Shown here: piece after piece, positions 15,084 through 23,842 of the stretch
Layout of the letters: each line of letters opens with the position of its first letter
Numbering within the stretch: the first letter of the stretch is position 1
Assembly (NCBI GenBank): GCA_020846655.1
Contig: JADLDL010000162.1
Coordinates: 1 to 43,466 of the forward strand
Source: Saprospiraceae bacterium
GTDB lineage: Bacteria; Bacteroidota; Bacteroidia; Chitinophagales; Saprospiraceae
Direction: 5' to 3'
DNA: 43,466 nt
Position numbers and translations under genes: made by a program
The notes under the pieces: generated by a model
Seen by the model: the letters and a program-made list of their open reading frames with translations, nothing else
What the model was told of the DNA's origin: nothing
Databases searched by the model: none

Positions 15084-17034
15084 GTTCGGTATTGGTTTGG
15101 GTGTGCAACAGTTGGCCCATGCGGGTGATGCCGCTGAGCGAGAGGTCGAAGCCCACAGCCAGTTCGGAAACGCCGGCTGGCAGGGTCGAGGGTTGTTTCA
15201 CGGTGCGGGGCTTCACCGTGCCATCGTGGGCTATTTCTTCATCGATCGCCACGAAGGAGGTGTAGGCGGTGAGCAGGCTGTATTGCAGCCCCAGCCGCGT
15301 GACTTCGGCCACAGCCGCGCTATCGACCGACACCGCGTTGTAATCGTCCAGTTTTTTGATGCGTTCGCGGGCCCAGAGGTACTTGAGCGCTACATTGCCA
15401 GTCTCCGGCCGGGTATTGCCCAGCTGGAAAAAGGTGTTGTACTTTTTTGTCCCGGCCCGGCCCTGAATCCCAATTTTGCCTTGGGCTTCGCCCCGGTATT
15501 TGCCGAAAATAACCACCGGCCGCTCGGCCAGGATATCGGGGATACTCAGGGGCTCTACATCGTAGACCTGGAAGCCCTCGAAGCGGGCTTTGATCTGGGT
15601 GAGCACAGGTGTCGACAGGTATTGCCGGAACCGGTCGGCCGCCTTGGCAGCCTCGTCGGGTCGGGTGATGATGGCCGCTTCGCTTTGGCCGGCCCGCGCC
15701 AGGCCCTCGATCAGGAAGCGATTGACGCTGGAGCCGATGCCAAAGGCAAACAGATTAGCCTCGTCCAACTTGCCGCGCACCAGGTCGAAGGCTTCTTTTT
15801 CCACATCGACATAGCCATCGGTCACCACCACAAACGAACGGGACAAGCCTTCGGTGTTGCGCGGCAAGGCCAGGGCCCGGCGCAGGGCTGGCAACAACTC
15901 GGTGCCGCCGCCGCCCTGGTAGGTATCGATCAGGCGTATGGCCCGGTCCAGGTTTTCGGGCGTGCCGGCCAGCGATTGCTCTCCGAGCAGGTCGCTGCCG
16001 CCGGCAAACAACAGCACGTTGAACCGGTCTTGCGGGCCGAGCCCGCTCACCAGGTTGCGTAGCAGGGTTTTGGACACCTGGAGCGGAAAACCATTCATCG
16101 AGCCGGACACATCCACGATAAAAACATATTCGCGGGGCGGCATTTCGTCTTTTTCCACGCGTTGGGGTGGCTGGGCGAGGTACAGGAAATACTGTTCCGG
16201 GCCATCGTCGTACAGCAGCAGACCGGATTCTATTTTTTTACTTTTCAAGGAATAGTTCAGGATAAAATCGCGGTTGCCGCCGTTGCTTTCTGAGGGGTCG
16301 AGCCGGATGTCGGCCTGGTTCAGGCCGGCGCTTTTCACCTGAATGGCGTGGCTACTGCTGCTTACGGCTTGAATGGGCATACCACCGTTGAGGGCGATCT
16401 GCAACCCGAACACAACAGATGGCGTCTGGCCAAAGGGTAGGAACGGCGACGCCACATAGGCATTCGAAGCGGTCGTGGTTTCGGCCTCGCCGCTGTGGTA
16501 GCGCGGCCCGACGACGGTCGGAAACACAAACTGATACTCGCCTTCGCGGGGCACCAGGAGTTCGGTGTAGCGCAGGCGTACCTCAATGGTATCGCCGGGC
16601 ATGATGTTGGCCACGTTCATTTGGAACACGTTGGGGCGGAATTGTTCCAACAAAGAGGCGCGTTTGCCTTCTTCTTTAGCCTGTTCGTACTGTTGCCGGG
16701 CCTGTTGTTTTTCGGCAATTTTGGCGGTAATCAGCCGGCGCCCGATTTGCATTTGCATGCCGTACACGGCGGCGTTGGAGGAACCAGGGAAGACATACAC
16801 GGCCTCCAGCGGCATTGTACCGCTGTTGACGTACACCTGCGTCACCTGTACGTCGGCGATTACGCCGGCGATGCGTACCTCGGCGCGGTTGGCTTTCAGG
16901 GGCAGCGGATCGGTGTGAAATCCGGGGGAAATAATTTGAAAATACGGAGCAAGTGTGCGGTCGGTACCGGCCGTTTCGTCTTGGGACAACGCCAGTACGG
17001 GCAGCAGCAGGAGCGCGAAAAAAATATTTTTCAT
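14986..17034 (-). CDS. VIT and von Willebrand A domain surface protein
   Basis: Exported protein of 682 residues. A signal peptide (1-18, ending LALSQ) precedes a VIT domain (about 40-165, with VTQVYVNSG and EEGKRASLLEQFRPNVFQ) and a vWA domain (about 303-480) with an intact MIDAS metal site: D308, S310 and S312 in DVSGSMNG, plus the downstream Thr and VVTDGY. The C-terminus is a short linker, a membrane helix (LLLLAVCLLLGLAGLGW) and a basic tail RMRRA. VIT/vWA proteins of this shape are adhesion or scaffold proteins, and some relatives are sortase or exosortase substrates. The ATG at 17034 is chosen because the signal peptide starts MKNIFF. It overlaps the next gene by 98 bases in another frame. 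Confidence 0.9.
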   Translation of the reverse strand: MKNIFFALLLLPVLALSQDETAGTDRTLAPYFQIISPGFHTDPLPLKANRAEVRIAGVIADVQVTQVYVNSGTMPLEAVYVFPGSSNAAVYGMQMQIGRRLITAKIAEKQQARQQYEQAKEEGKRASLLEQFRPNVFQMNVANIMPGDTIEVRLRYTELLVPREGEYQFVFPTVVGPRYHSGEAETTTASNAYVASPFLPFGQTPSVVFGLQIALNGGMPIQAVSSSSHAIQVKSAGLNQADIRLDPSESNGGNRDFILNYSLKSKKIESGLLLYDDGPEQYFLYLAQPPQRVEKDEMPPREYVFIVDVSGSMNGFPLQVSKTLLRNLVSGLGPQDRFNVLLFAGGSDLLGEQSLAGTPENLDRAIRLIDTYQGGGGTELLPALRRALALPRNTEGLSRSFVVVTDGYVDVEKEAFDLVRGKLDEANLFAFGIGSSVNRFLIEGLARAGQSEAAIITRPDEAAKAADRFRQYLSTPVLTQIKARFEGFQVYDVEPLSIPDILAERPVVIFGKYRGEAQGKIGIQGRAGTKKYNTFFQLGNTRPETGNVALKYLWARERIKKLDDYNAVSVDSAAVAEVTRLGLQYSLLTAYTSFVAIDEEIAHDGTVKPRTVKQPSTLPAGVSELAVGFDLSLSGITRMGQLLHTQTNTEHDNAVFPMGLLLLAVCLLLGLAGLGWWRMRRA

Positions 17035-17189
17035 GGCGCGGAGCATTGGGATGGGTGAGGGTTGCAGTGAAAATGATACTGCAAAGAATGCCCGGTTGCC
17101 GCGCTGCGGCTGCGCCATACTAGAAGCTGTGGGTGTTGGGGTAGTATTCGAGGGGGAGTGGTGAGGATTTGTTTTTCGGGTTGGCGGTT

Positions 17190-17975
17190 TTAGAGCGCGT
17201 CCCAGTCGTACAGCACGCGGCTAAAATCGCGGGCGAGGAGGTCTTTTTCCCGAATGAAAAAATGCCCTACGCCCATATCGCCCCACATGAGGTCCATGGT
17301 TTCGTCCGAATCCAGTTGAAACAACAGCAGCATGGGGTCTTCGGGCCGGCGGGGGTCATCCTGGGTAAAATAGGCGTATCCGCCGATTTTGTGTCCCTGG
17401 CTGCGCACCACGCGGTTGAATTGGTCGGTGATGTCCCATTCCTGTTCGCCAAATTGCTGAAAAAAACCGGGGCCGAAGCGTTGCCAAAAGTGGTAGTCGG
17501 TAGCGGGGGCTACTTCTTCGGCCAGTTCAAAACGCAAGGGGTACGATTCGTCGGGGTGGTGTGGCAGGAGATCGTAATCGCGCAGCCCGGCAGCAGCGGC
17601 TTGCAAAGCGGATTCGTCGGAGGCCGGTTTGGGAAACCAGAGCACCCGGAAGGTGTCGGGGTTTTCGCCGTCGTCGAAATCCATGCCGTAGAGATCGTCG
17701 TCGTAAATATAAAATTGGAGGATGCCTTCGGTGGGGAAAGGCGCCAGTTGGGGCATTTCGGCAAAATTCAGTTGGGCCAGGAAGAACAACTCGCGGCCAT
17801 CGGGCGCGGTAGGGGCTGCCTGGCCTTTGGGCAAATAGGGTTGGCCGCCCACTTTGCTTTCCCAACGTGTGGTCGCACGGGCAGCGCTGGCTTTGGCCCG
17901 GAGAAACGGTTGGGCGGTTTGAAGGAATTGCTCGCGGAAGGGTTCGAGGGCGGCGGGGAGTTTGGCTAAGGTCAT
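17190..17975 (-). CDS. DUF1963 (YwqG-like) protein
   Basis: Soluble protein of 261 residues matching the YwqG/DUF1963 family: ESKVGGQPYLPKG near the N-terminus, LFFLAQLNFAEMP, GILQFYIYDDD, and the C-terminal HKIGGYAYFTQDDPR and LLLFQLDSDE motifs are the family's signature. It has no signal peptide. No biochemical role is established for the family as far as I know. The ATG overlaps the stop of ybeY by four bases, so the two are translationally coupled. Confidence 0.9.
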   Translation of the reverse strand: MTLAKLPAALEPFREQFLQTAQPFLRAKASAARATTRWESKVGGQPYLPKGQAAPTAPDGRELFFLAQLNFAEMPQLAPFPTEGILQFYIYDDDLYGMDFDDGENPDTFRVLWFPKPASDESALQAAAAGLRDYDLLPHHPDESYPLRFELAEEVAPATDYHFWQRFGPGFFQQFGEQEWDITDQFNRVVRSQGHKIGGYAYFTQDDPRRPEDPMLLLFQLDSDETMDLMWGDMGVGHFFIREKDLLARDFSRVLYDWDAL

Positions 17976-18430
17976 GGCTGAGGCAGTTTTTTTAGATACA
18001 AATCTTCTTTGGCCCGCATCATTTGCTGTTGCACGGGGGTCTTGTCGCCATAGCCGCTCAGGTGCAGCACGCCGTGTACCATCACGCGGAACAATTCTTC
18101 CAAAAAGGACACGGCATGGGTAGCGGCATTGTCCGCCACACGATCAGAACTGATAAAAATATCGCCGTGCACGACCCCTTCGGTGTAGGGAAAGGTGATC
18201 ACGTCTGTGTAGTAGTCGTGGTCGAGGTGCTCGATATTGATCTGCCGCAGGTATTCGTCGGAGCAGAAAATATAACTGAGTTCATACACGGGCTTGCCTT
18301 CTTCAGCGGCAACGGCGAGCAACCATTCTACCAGACCTTGCTGATTGGGGAGCTCAAACTCGACATCTTCGAAATAAAAGGACACGAACGTTTCGGGTTC
18401 GTCTTCCAGCGGAATATCCGGGAATTGCAT
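17972..18430 (-). CDS. ybeY: Endoribonuclease YbeY, rRNA maturation factor
   Basis: Single-strand RNase involved in 16S rRNA 3'-end maturation and ribosome quality control. The 152-residue protein has SYIFCSDEYLRQIN, the strand GDIFIS and the metal motif HGVLHLSGYGD. The first two His ligands are kept; at the third (His124 of Escherichia coli) there is Asp, a replacement I associate with Bacteroidota YbeY, so activity is still expected. It overlaps the DUF1963 gene by four bases and follows the RsbW-like gene after a strong hairpin. Confidence 0.94.
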   Translation of the reverse strand: MQFPDIPLEDEPETFVSFYFEDVEFELPNQQGLVEWLLAVAAEEGKPVYELSYIFCSDEYLRQINIEHLDHDYYTDVITFPYTEGVVHGDIFISSDRVADNAATHAVSFLEELFRVMVHGVLHLSGYGDKTPVQQQMMRAKEDLYLKKLPQP

Positions 18431-18454
18431 AGGATAACAACAAAAACGGTATAT

Positions 18455-18528
18455 ACACAGGAGCGGCCGGGGGCAAAGGATGGAATTTCAGTGAAATCCC
18501 AGTCGTTTGCCTCCGGCCGCTCCTGTGT
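18455..18528 (-). terminator. 23-bp stem hairpin between RsbW-like gene and ybeY
   Basis: Arms 18455-18477 and 18506-18528 are reverse complements over 23 bases, with one position that is not a Watson-Crick pair (read as minus-strand RNA it is A opposite C). The 28-base loop contains a second small hairpin (ATTTC with GAAAT). Minus-strand RNA then runs through TATATACCGTTTTTG before the ybeY start, so it probably terminates or attenuates the upstream transcript. Confidence 0.85.
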
Positions 18529-18541
18529 TGTTCAAAATGCT

Positions 18542-18949
18542 TTACATCAATTTAAAACGCATTTCCACGGTGCTGCCGCCGCGAATAAACCGACAGTCGT
18601 CGCTCAGGTGGCGCATCAGGAAAAGCCCCCGGCCGCCGCAACGCTCGAGAAATTCCGGGCAGGTGGGGTCGGGTATGCCGCCCGGATCGAAACCCGGTCC
18701 TTCATCCGAAACCCGGATGGACAGGGCGTCCTTTTGGCGACGCATGGAGATAGATACTTGTTTGGAACAGTCCCAGCCATTTCCATGAACCATTGCGTTG
18801 GTGACGGCTTCGGTCAGGCTGATCAGAATATTACCGTGGAGATCGGGCGAAAGTTTGTAGCGTTCTGCTAGTTCATGTACGAAAGGTTCAACTTTAGAAA
18901 CATTATTGGGGTCTGAGGGAAGGGTAAGGTTGGTGTGTAAATCGCTCAT
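18542..18949 (-). CDS. RsbW-like serine kinase/anti-sigma ATPase
   Basis: Cytoplasmic protein of 135 residues, essentially one HATPase_c_2 (GHKL) domain. The N box ISLTEAVTNAMVHGN, the G1 box DEGPGFDP and the G2 box GGRGLFLMRHL are all present, as in RsbW/SpoIIAB-type anti-sigma factors and phosphatase-associated ATPases. No STAS antagonist, PP2C phosphatase or sigma gene lies nearby, so its partner is elsewhere. The ATG at 18949 is preferred; an in-frame ATG at 19054 would add 35 residues that do not belong to the domain. The large hairpin downstream separates it from ybeY. Confidence 0.88.
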   Translation of the reverse strand: MSDLHTNLTLPSDPNNVSKVEPFVHELAERYKLSPDLHGNILISLTEAVTNAMVHGNGWDCSKQVSISMRRQKDALSIRVSDEGPGFDPGGIPDPTCPEFLERCGGRGLFLMRHLSDDCRFIRGGSTVEMRFKLM

Positions 18950-19384
18950 TCGCAAGTGTAGAGTTAAAATCTGACTGCACTGTGTAAGTATTGCATCAAA
19001 CAGCTTTGCGAAGGAAAATCGGTTGGGAGCAAAACGTTTGATGTACTCAGCCAAATTATGTCGTGGAAACCCTGGCGTTTGGATTAAACGAGTAGATTAG
19101 TAAATCTTGCGATGTTCATGAAGGGATTAGCTCTAAAAACGTTGCAATTTAAGATTTTGTTAATACGGCGCGCAAGGGGGTGTGCCAACTATTTTCATTA
19201 CGCTGCCTGAAAGAAGACCTTTCAGACCTTTTTTCGTCGAAAAAGTCACAAAACCTTGAATTTATTCTTGGTTTGCCTGAAATAATGGCCTGTATCCGTT
19301 CCGATGAATACCCGACACACTACCCGAATTTAACAAAAAAAACTACCCGAACAGGGAGGGCGGCATTTTTGCAGGCAGCGAGGC
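18950..19384. other. Gene-free AT-rich region
   Basis: This 435-base gap lies between the RsbW-like start and the asnS stop, both on the minus strand. A 7-bp hairpin (CTGAAAG at 19207 with CTTTCAG at 19219) followed by six T residues points along the plus strand, where no gene precedes it. A 90-codon plus-strand frame at 19180 has no family resemblance and runs into asnS. I see no convincing TAnnTTTG box for the RsbW-like gene. Confidence 0.6.
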
Positions 19385-20833
19385 TTAAAATTCGGCGCTC
19401 CCCGGATACCTCGGGAAAGCAATTACATCGCGGATATTCCCCATGCCCGTGACAAACAACACGAGGCGCTCGAAGCCCAGGCCAAAGCCGGCATGCGGGC
19501 AGCTGCCAAAACGGCGGGTATCAAGGTACCAGTACAATTCTTCCTCCGGAATGTGCATGTCCTGCATTTTCTGGCGCAGCACGTCCAGGCGCTCCTCGCG
19601 CTGGGAGCCGCCGACAATCTCACCGATGCCCGGAAACAAAATGTCCATAGCCGATACGGTGGGGCCCGGCACACCGTCTTTGGCTTCGTCGCGACGCATA
19701 TAAAAGGCCTTGATCGCAGCCGGGTAGTTGGTCAGGATCACCGGCTTGTTGAAGTGTTTTTCAACCAGGTAGCGCTCGTGCTCGCTTTGCAAATCGGCGC
19801 CCCAGCCCTCGATGGGAAACTGGAATTTACCTTTTTTGTTGGGGTTGGAATTTTTCAAAATCTCGATGGCCTCGGTGTAGGTCACCCGTTCGAAGCGGTT
19901 GTCCACTACAAAACGCAATTTTTCCGTCAGGGCCATCGGCGAACGCTGGTCCTGTGGTTTGGATTTTTCTTCTTCGATGAGGCGCTCCTCCAGGATGCTG
20001 AGGTCGGCAGCGCAGTGGGTCAGTACATACCCGATCACCTCCTGGAGCATGGCTTCGGCCAAGTCCATGTTGTCGTTCAGGTCGGCAAACGCCACTTCCG
20101 GTTCGATCATCCAGAATTCGGCCAGGTGCCGCGTGGTGTTGGAGTTTTCGGCACGGAAGGTGGGGCCGAAGGTATACACCTCGCCAAGCGCCATAGCGCC
20201 CAGTTCGGCTTCCAACTGGCCGGAAACCGTGAGGTTGGTGGGGCGGCCAAAGAAATCGCCGCCAAAATCCACCTCACCGGTTTCAGTGCGCGGAATATTT
20301 TCGAGCGGCAGGGTCGTCACCCGGAACATCTCGCCGGCGCCCTCGGCGTCGCTGGCGGTAATGATCGGGGTGTGCAGGTAGCAGAAGCCGCGGTCGTTGA
20401 AAAACTTGTGAATGGCAAAGGCCAGCGCATGCCGGATGCGAAACAAGGCGCCAAAGGTATTGGTCCGGAAGCGCAGGTGCGCAATGTCCCGCAGAAACTC
20501 CAGGCTCTGTTTTTTGGGTTGCAGCGGAAACTCCTCCGGGTTGCAATCGCCGTAAATTTCCAGCTCAGCGGCTTTCAATTCCACTTTTTGGCCCTTGCCC
20601 TGGCTTTCCACCAGCTGGCCGCGCGCACCCACCGCCGCGCCGAATTTGATCCGGTCGATCAGGGCCGGGTCGGCATGTTCAAAGTCGACCACCACCTGCA
20701 AATTCTGGGCACAGGAGCCATCATTGAGGGCCATAAACTGATTGTTGCGAAAGGCTTTTACCCAACCTTTTACGCAAACTTCGGTGTTGACGGGCTCCGT
20801 GCGGAGGATTTCGGCGATTTTTGTGCGTTTCAT
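19385..20833 (-). CDS. asnS: Asparaginyl-tRNA synthetase
   Basis: Class IIb aminoacyl-tRNA synthetase that charges tRNA-Asn in the cytoplasm. The 482-residue protein has the N-terminal OB-fold anticodon domain ([21 protein letters not shown]), class II motif 2 ([21 protein letters not shown] is the AsnRS form) and motif 3 ([10 protein letters not shown]). The C-terminal [14 protein letters not shown] is typical of AsnS. Length is normal for Bacteroidota. It has its own promoter box and diverges from panD. Confidence 0.97.
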   Translation of the reverse strand: MKRTKIAEILRTEPVNTEVCVKGWVKAFRNNQFMALNDGSCAQNLQVVVDFEHADPALIDRIKFGAAVGARGQLVESQGKGQKVELKAAELEIYGDCNPEEFPLQPKKQSLEFLRDIAHLRFRTNTFGALFRIRHALAFAIHKFFNDRGFCYLHTPIITASDAEGAGEMFRVTTLPLENIPRTETGEVDFGGDFFGRPTNLTVSGQLEAELGAMALGEVYTFGPTFRAENSNTTRHLAEFWMIEPEVAFADLNDNMDLAEAMLQEVIGYVLTHCAADLSILEERLIEEEKSKPQDQRSPMALTEKLRFVVDNRFERVTYTEAIEILKNSNPNKKGKFQFPIEGWGADLQSEHERYLVEKHFNKPVILTNYPAAIKAFYMRRDEAKDGVPGPTVSAMDILFPGIGEIVGGSQREERLDVLRQKMQDMHIPEEELYWYLDTRRFGSCPHAGFGLGFERLVLFVTGMGNIRDVIAFPRYPGSAEF

Positions 20834-20856
20834 ACGTCGTTTTCAAAAAAGAGCCG

Positions 20857-20864
20857 CAAAGGTA
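20857..20864 (-). promoter_or_regulatory. TACCTTTG promoter box for asnS
   Basis: Exact TAnnTTTG match on the minus strand, 23 bases before the asnS ATG. Together with the plus-strand box at 20921 it forms a divergent promoter pair. Confidence 0.7.
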
Positions 20865-20920
20865 CGGCAAGCCATCCATTTTAAAAAAGAAAGAAACATC
20901 GGCGCACATCCACTTTCTTC

Positions 20921-20928
20921 TACCTTTG
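20921..20928 (+). promoter_or_regulatory. TACCTTTG promoter box for panD
   Basis: Exact TAnnTTTG match. It lies inside the upstream extension of the panD frame, which rules out the earlier in-frame ATG at 20821 and supports the ATG at 20986. Confidence 0.7.
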
Positions 20929-20985
20929 CAACCTGAATTGCCCTTCCGCTGTTTTATTCGTCACAATGCGTTGGAGGAACTGACC

Positions 20986-21351
20986 ATGTTTATTGAAGTT
21001 TTCAAGAGTAAAATTCACCGCGTGCGCGTCACGCAGGCCGACCTGAACTACATCGGCAGCATCACCATCGACGAAGAGCTGTTGGAAGCGGCCAACATCG
21101 TGGAAGGCGAAAAGGTGCAAATCGTCAACAACAACAACGGCGCCCGGCTGGAAACCTATGCCATTCGCGGCGAACGGGGTAGTGGCGTGATCTGCCTCAA
21201 CGGCGCCGCCGCCCGGCTCGTACAGGTGGGCGATGTGGTGATCATTATTTCATATGCCTGGATGACGCCCGAAGAAGCCCGCAGTCACCGGCCGATCGCC
21301 CTGTTTCCGGACGACCACAACCGCCTGGTCAAGGACAAGCCGCAGCCCTAA
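20986..21351 (+). CDS. panD: Aspartate 1-decarboxylase proenzyme
   Basis: Pyruvoyl enzyme that makes beta-alanine from aspartate for pantothenate and coenzyme A synthesis. The 121-residue protein has the self-cleavage site at Gly24-Ser25 in YIGSITID, where Ser25 becomes the pyruvoyl group. [20 protein letters not shown] is the conserved C-terminal core. The ATG at 20986 is supported by the fixed position of Gly24-Ser25 and by the promoter box. It ends 13 bases from the stop of the CotH gene on the other strand. Confidence 0.96.
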   Translation: MFIEVFKSKIHRVRVTQADLNYIGSITIDEELLEAANIVEGEKVQIVNNNNGARLETYAIRGERGSGVICLNGAAARLVQVGDVVIIISYAWMTPEEARSHRPIALFPDDHNRLVKDKPQP

Positions 21352-21364
21352 GCGGCCGTTTGGC

Positions 21365-23728
21365 CTACGCGCCGGGCAGGCGCGGCCCTTGGGCCGTCGT
21401 GCCCGCCATGTGCAGGCGCCGAAACCACAAGGCGCCCAACGCGATGATCAACAAGCCAATCGCCAGCCCCAGGCGCAGCGACCGCTCTTTTTTTTCTGAA
21501 ATTACTTTCGACCAATACAGCGGGTTGGGCATGCCCGGCGAACCCTGTCCGGCATGCAGGGCCCAGTTGGCCGGCACGGCATTATCCAGGCCCGGCATCA
21601 GCAAATCAAGCGTAAAAACACCCTCCGGCGGCTCAATCCGGTACGCAATGCTATCTACGGCACCGCCGTCGGCGGCATACAAAGCCAAACGCTCGGCTTT
21701 TTTCTCCAGCCCAAAGCGAAAATCACCGATCAGGTAACGCACCTGCGGAAACAGCCGCCGGAACGCCGCACTGTCCTGGCACACCACCAGGTACTGGCCC
21801 GCCGGCAATACCACCTGCGGAAACACCCACTCGTGCCGGTAATCGGTCAGCATCCAGCCTTCCAGCGACACCGGCTCGCGGGAGTCGTTGTACAATTCGA
21901 TCCAATCGCCGGTTTTTTGTCCGGCCGGACTGATTTCATTGATAAAAACCTTATCGCACATCGGGTGCACATGCGGCTCAAACCGCGCCCGCACCTGCAC
22001 GTTGGTGCCGGGCACCAGGTACACATTCAGGCTGCGTTGCCCGCGTTCCAAGCCTTCCCAGCCCACAAACCGGTAGCCAAAAGCCGGAATAGCCTCCAGG
22101 TGCACGGGTATTTTTTCAAAATACAATCCCCTGAAACCCGCTTCTCCCACGCTAATGCAACGGTTGACCATTACGGTGCCGCCTTCGGCAGGCTGCACGT
22201 CCAGCCCCGCCGGCGCGCCGGTGTCGAAGTGCTGCATGAGGCTGTTGCGCAAAAAACCGGGGCGACGCTGGCCAAACTCCCGGAGCAAAGCCAGGTGCCG
22301 GCGCCATTCCACTTCCGATTGCCGCCAGCGTTGCAGGTGCCGGGGCATCTCGGGGCCCAATACCTGTTCGAACCACTCTATGGCTGCAGCGGTGTGTTGC
22401 GGCGAAAACGAGGTATTGAGGCGGTCGCAAAAGCGGTTGACAAATTGTTGTTTAAAGTCCTTGTTGCGCAGCAGGTTGCGCAGCAAAAAGGTACTCCAGG
22501 GCGGGTTGGGCCAGCGGGGCCCGTCGGCTTCGGTGAAAAACTGGATAGCATCGTGCTGCCAGGCCTGGTTGTTGTAGAGTCCAAAGCCCCAATCGGTATC
22601 AAACAGAATCCAACGCCAGCGCCCGCCGGGCCGGTGTGGCCGCCAATAGCGGATATTGCCGCCCGCGTCGGTATTGTCGCAGTACATCTGCGCAATCTGG
22701 TAGTCCATAAAATTTTCCACATCCATCTGGGCCTGCACCCAGGCATAGTGGCCGGGCTCAGCCAGGTCGTGGTCGCGGATGTAGTTGAGCATCCGCTGGT
22801 AGTGGCGGCCGGAGCCGTGGCGCACAGTGCGCTGGTGTTCGAGGATATCGATCGAGTCGCGGTCGATATCCGAGTGATCGGCCAGAAAACGCGCGTTGAT
22901 TTTTTCGCGGATGTGGTAAATGCCCCAATAGCGGCCATTGAGGTAGAGCAGCGCAGGCCGGAAGGCTTGTTTTTCCTGTTCCCAGTCACCGGTGAGGCGG
23001 TTCATCAGTTCGTCGCGGAAATGTGCGCCGTTCCAGTCGCTGCCGCCGTTGCGCAGTACGAGGTAACGAAATTTTTTGGGCGCGCCCGCGCCAAATATGC
23101 GGTGCCGGAAGAATTTTTTGCCGTAGCGGTCGCGCGCCACGAGCACGATACTTTTTTGGGGAAAAATGCGGCTGTAGCCGCCAAACAGGCGCATACCGGC
23201 GCCGCTGTTGAACACGCAGGATTTGTCCGATTCAAAAATTTCGACGTGGCAGCCAAACTCGCGGCGGGTCCAGAAATTGGCGCCGGGCTTGTGCACCTGC
23301 CCCGAGTCGGCGCCGGGGCCGTCGACCATGATGCCGGTTGCGGGGTTAAACAACATCCCGGGCGACGCCGACACCGAAATCACCGGCATGTTGGTGGTCG
23401 GCTCGTTGATAAAATAGGTTTGGGCAAAGGATTTGCCGGAGATCGTACCGCGCCGGGCAATGGCGCGCAGCACAGTGGTGCCTTGCAGCACAACCGGGCG
23501 CTGGTAGCGGGCCGAGCGGGTGCTGGGGTAGCTGCCATCGGTGGTGTAAAAAATAGCGGCGCCACCGGCGTCGAGCGACACCACTTGCGGCTGCTGGAAA
23601 AACCCGCCGGCTTGTGAAAATTGGACGACCAGAGGCTTTCCCTCCGGGGTGGCTTGCTGGGCTGCGGCAGACAGGACGACGCCGGCCAGCAGAACCAAAA
23701 TAGTTGCGTATGTCTTCAACACTGGCAA
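21365..23728 (-). CDS. CotH-like protein with lamin-tail domain and C-terminal membrane helix
   Basis: Exported protein of about 787 residues. After a signal peptide come a chitobiase-like C-terminal domain (about 35-107, IFYTTDGSYPS), a CotH kinase-like domain (about 115-520, with FPQKSIVLVARDRYGKKF, YLNGRYWGIYHIREKIN and WILFDTDWGFGL), an InlB-like wedge of beta repeats, a lamin-tail domain (about 600-720, VFINEISPAG then GDWIELYNDS), and a single helix near 753-771 with a basic RRLH end. CotH proteins are secretory-pathway protein kinases in some species; activity here is inferred. No ATG fits the start: candidates are TTG at 23728, GTG at 23722 or TTG at 23719. It lacks a visible type IX secretion tail. 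Confidence 0.88.
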   Translation of the reverse strand: MPVLKTYATILVLLAGVVLSAAAQQATPEGKPLVVQFSQAGGFFQQPQVVSLDAGGAAIFYTTDGSYPSTRSARYQRPVVLQGTTVLRAIARRGTISGKSFAQTYFINEPTTNMPVISVSASPGMLFNPATGIMVDGPGADSGQVHKPGANFWTRREFGCHVEIFESDKSCVFNSGAGMRLFGGYSRIFPQKSIVLVARDRYGKKFFRHRIFGAGAPKKFRYLVLRNGGSDWNGAHFRDELMNRLTGDWEQEKQAFRPALLYLNGRYWGIYHIREKINARFLADHSDIDRDSIDILEHQRTVRHGSGRHYQRMLNYIRDHDLAEPGHYAWVQAQMDVENFMDYQIAQMYCDNTDAGGNIRYWRPHRPGGRWRWILFDTDWGFGLYNNQAWQHDAIQFFTEADGPRWPNPPWSTFLLRNLLRNKDFKQQFVNRFCDRLNTSFSPQHTAAAIEWFEQVLGPEMPRHLQRWRQSEVEWRRHLALLREFGQRRPGFLRNSLMQHFDTGAPAGLDVQPAEGGTVMVNRCISVGEAGFRGLYFEKIPVHLEAIPAFGYRFVGWEGLERGQRSLNVYLVPGTNVQVRARFEPHVHPMCDKVFINEISPAGQKTGDWIELYNDSREPVSLEGWMLTDYRHEWVFPQVVLPAGQYLVVCQDSAAFRRLFPQVRYLIGDFRFGLEKKAERLALYAADGGAVDSIAYRIEPPEGVFTLDLLMPGLDNAVPANWALHAGQGSPGMPNPLYWSKVISEKKERSLRLGLAIGLLIIALGALWFRRLHMAGTTAQGPRLPGA

Positions 23729-23752
23729 TGTTGTCTTTCAGGTAGTATCTGG

Positions 23753-23760
23753 CAAAGATA
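23753..23760 (-). promoter_or_regulatory. TATCTTTG promoter box for the CotH gene
   Basis: Exact TAnnTTTG match on the minus strand, 24 bases before the proposed TTG start. It limits how far upstream the start can lie. Confidence 0.65.
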
Positions 23761-23842
23761 ATCGGTGTTGGGCGTAGAAAACCAACAAGAATCCAGGGCT
23801 CCTCCTGCAAGCAGCGTGCCAAGCGCAGTTTTTGCCGCAAAA

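Noticed and set aside
18953-18960. TACACTTG as promoter of the RsbW-like gene
   Set aside because: Only three bases from the ATG at 18949, so transcription would start inside the gene, and it has a mismatch.
19180-19452. 90-codon plus-strand frame between the RsbW-like gene and asnS
   Set aside because: No family resemblance, mixed composition, and it overlaps the end of asnS.
19493-20884. 463-codon plus-strand frame opposite asnS
   Set aside because: Shadow of asnS, which is unmistakable on the minus strand.
21554-23617. 687-codon plus-strand frame opposite the CotH gene
   Set aside because: It is the shadow of a GC-rich real gene; its translation has no family motifs and is rich in His, Arg and Ala.
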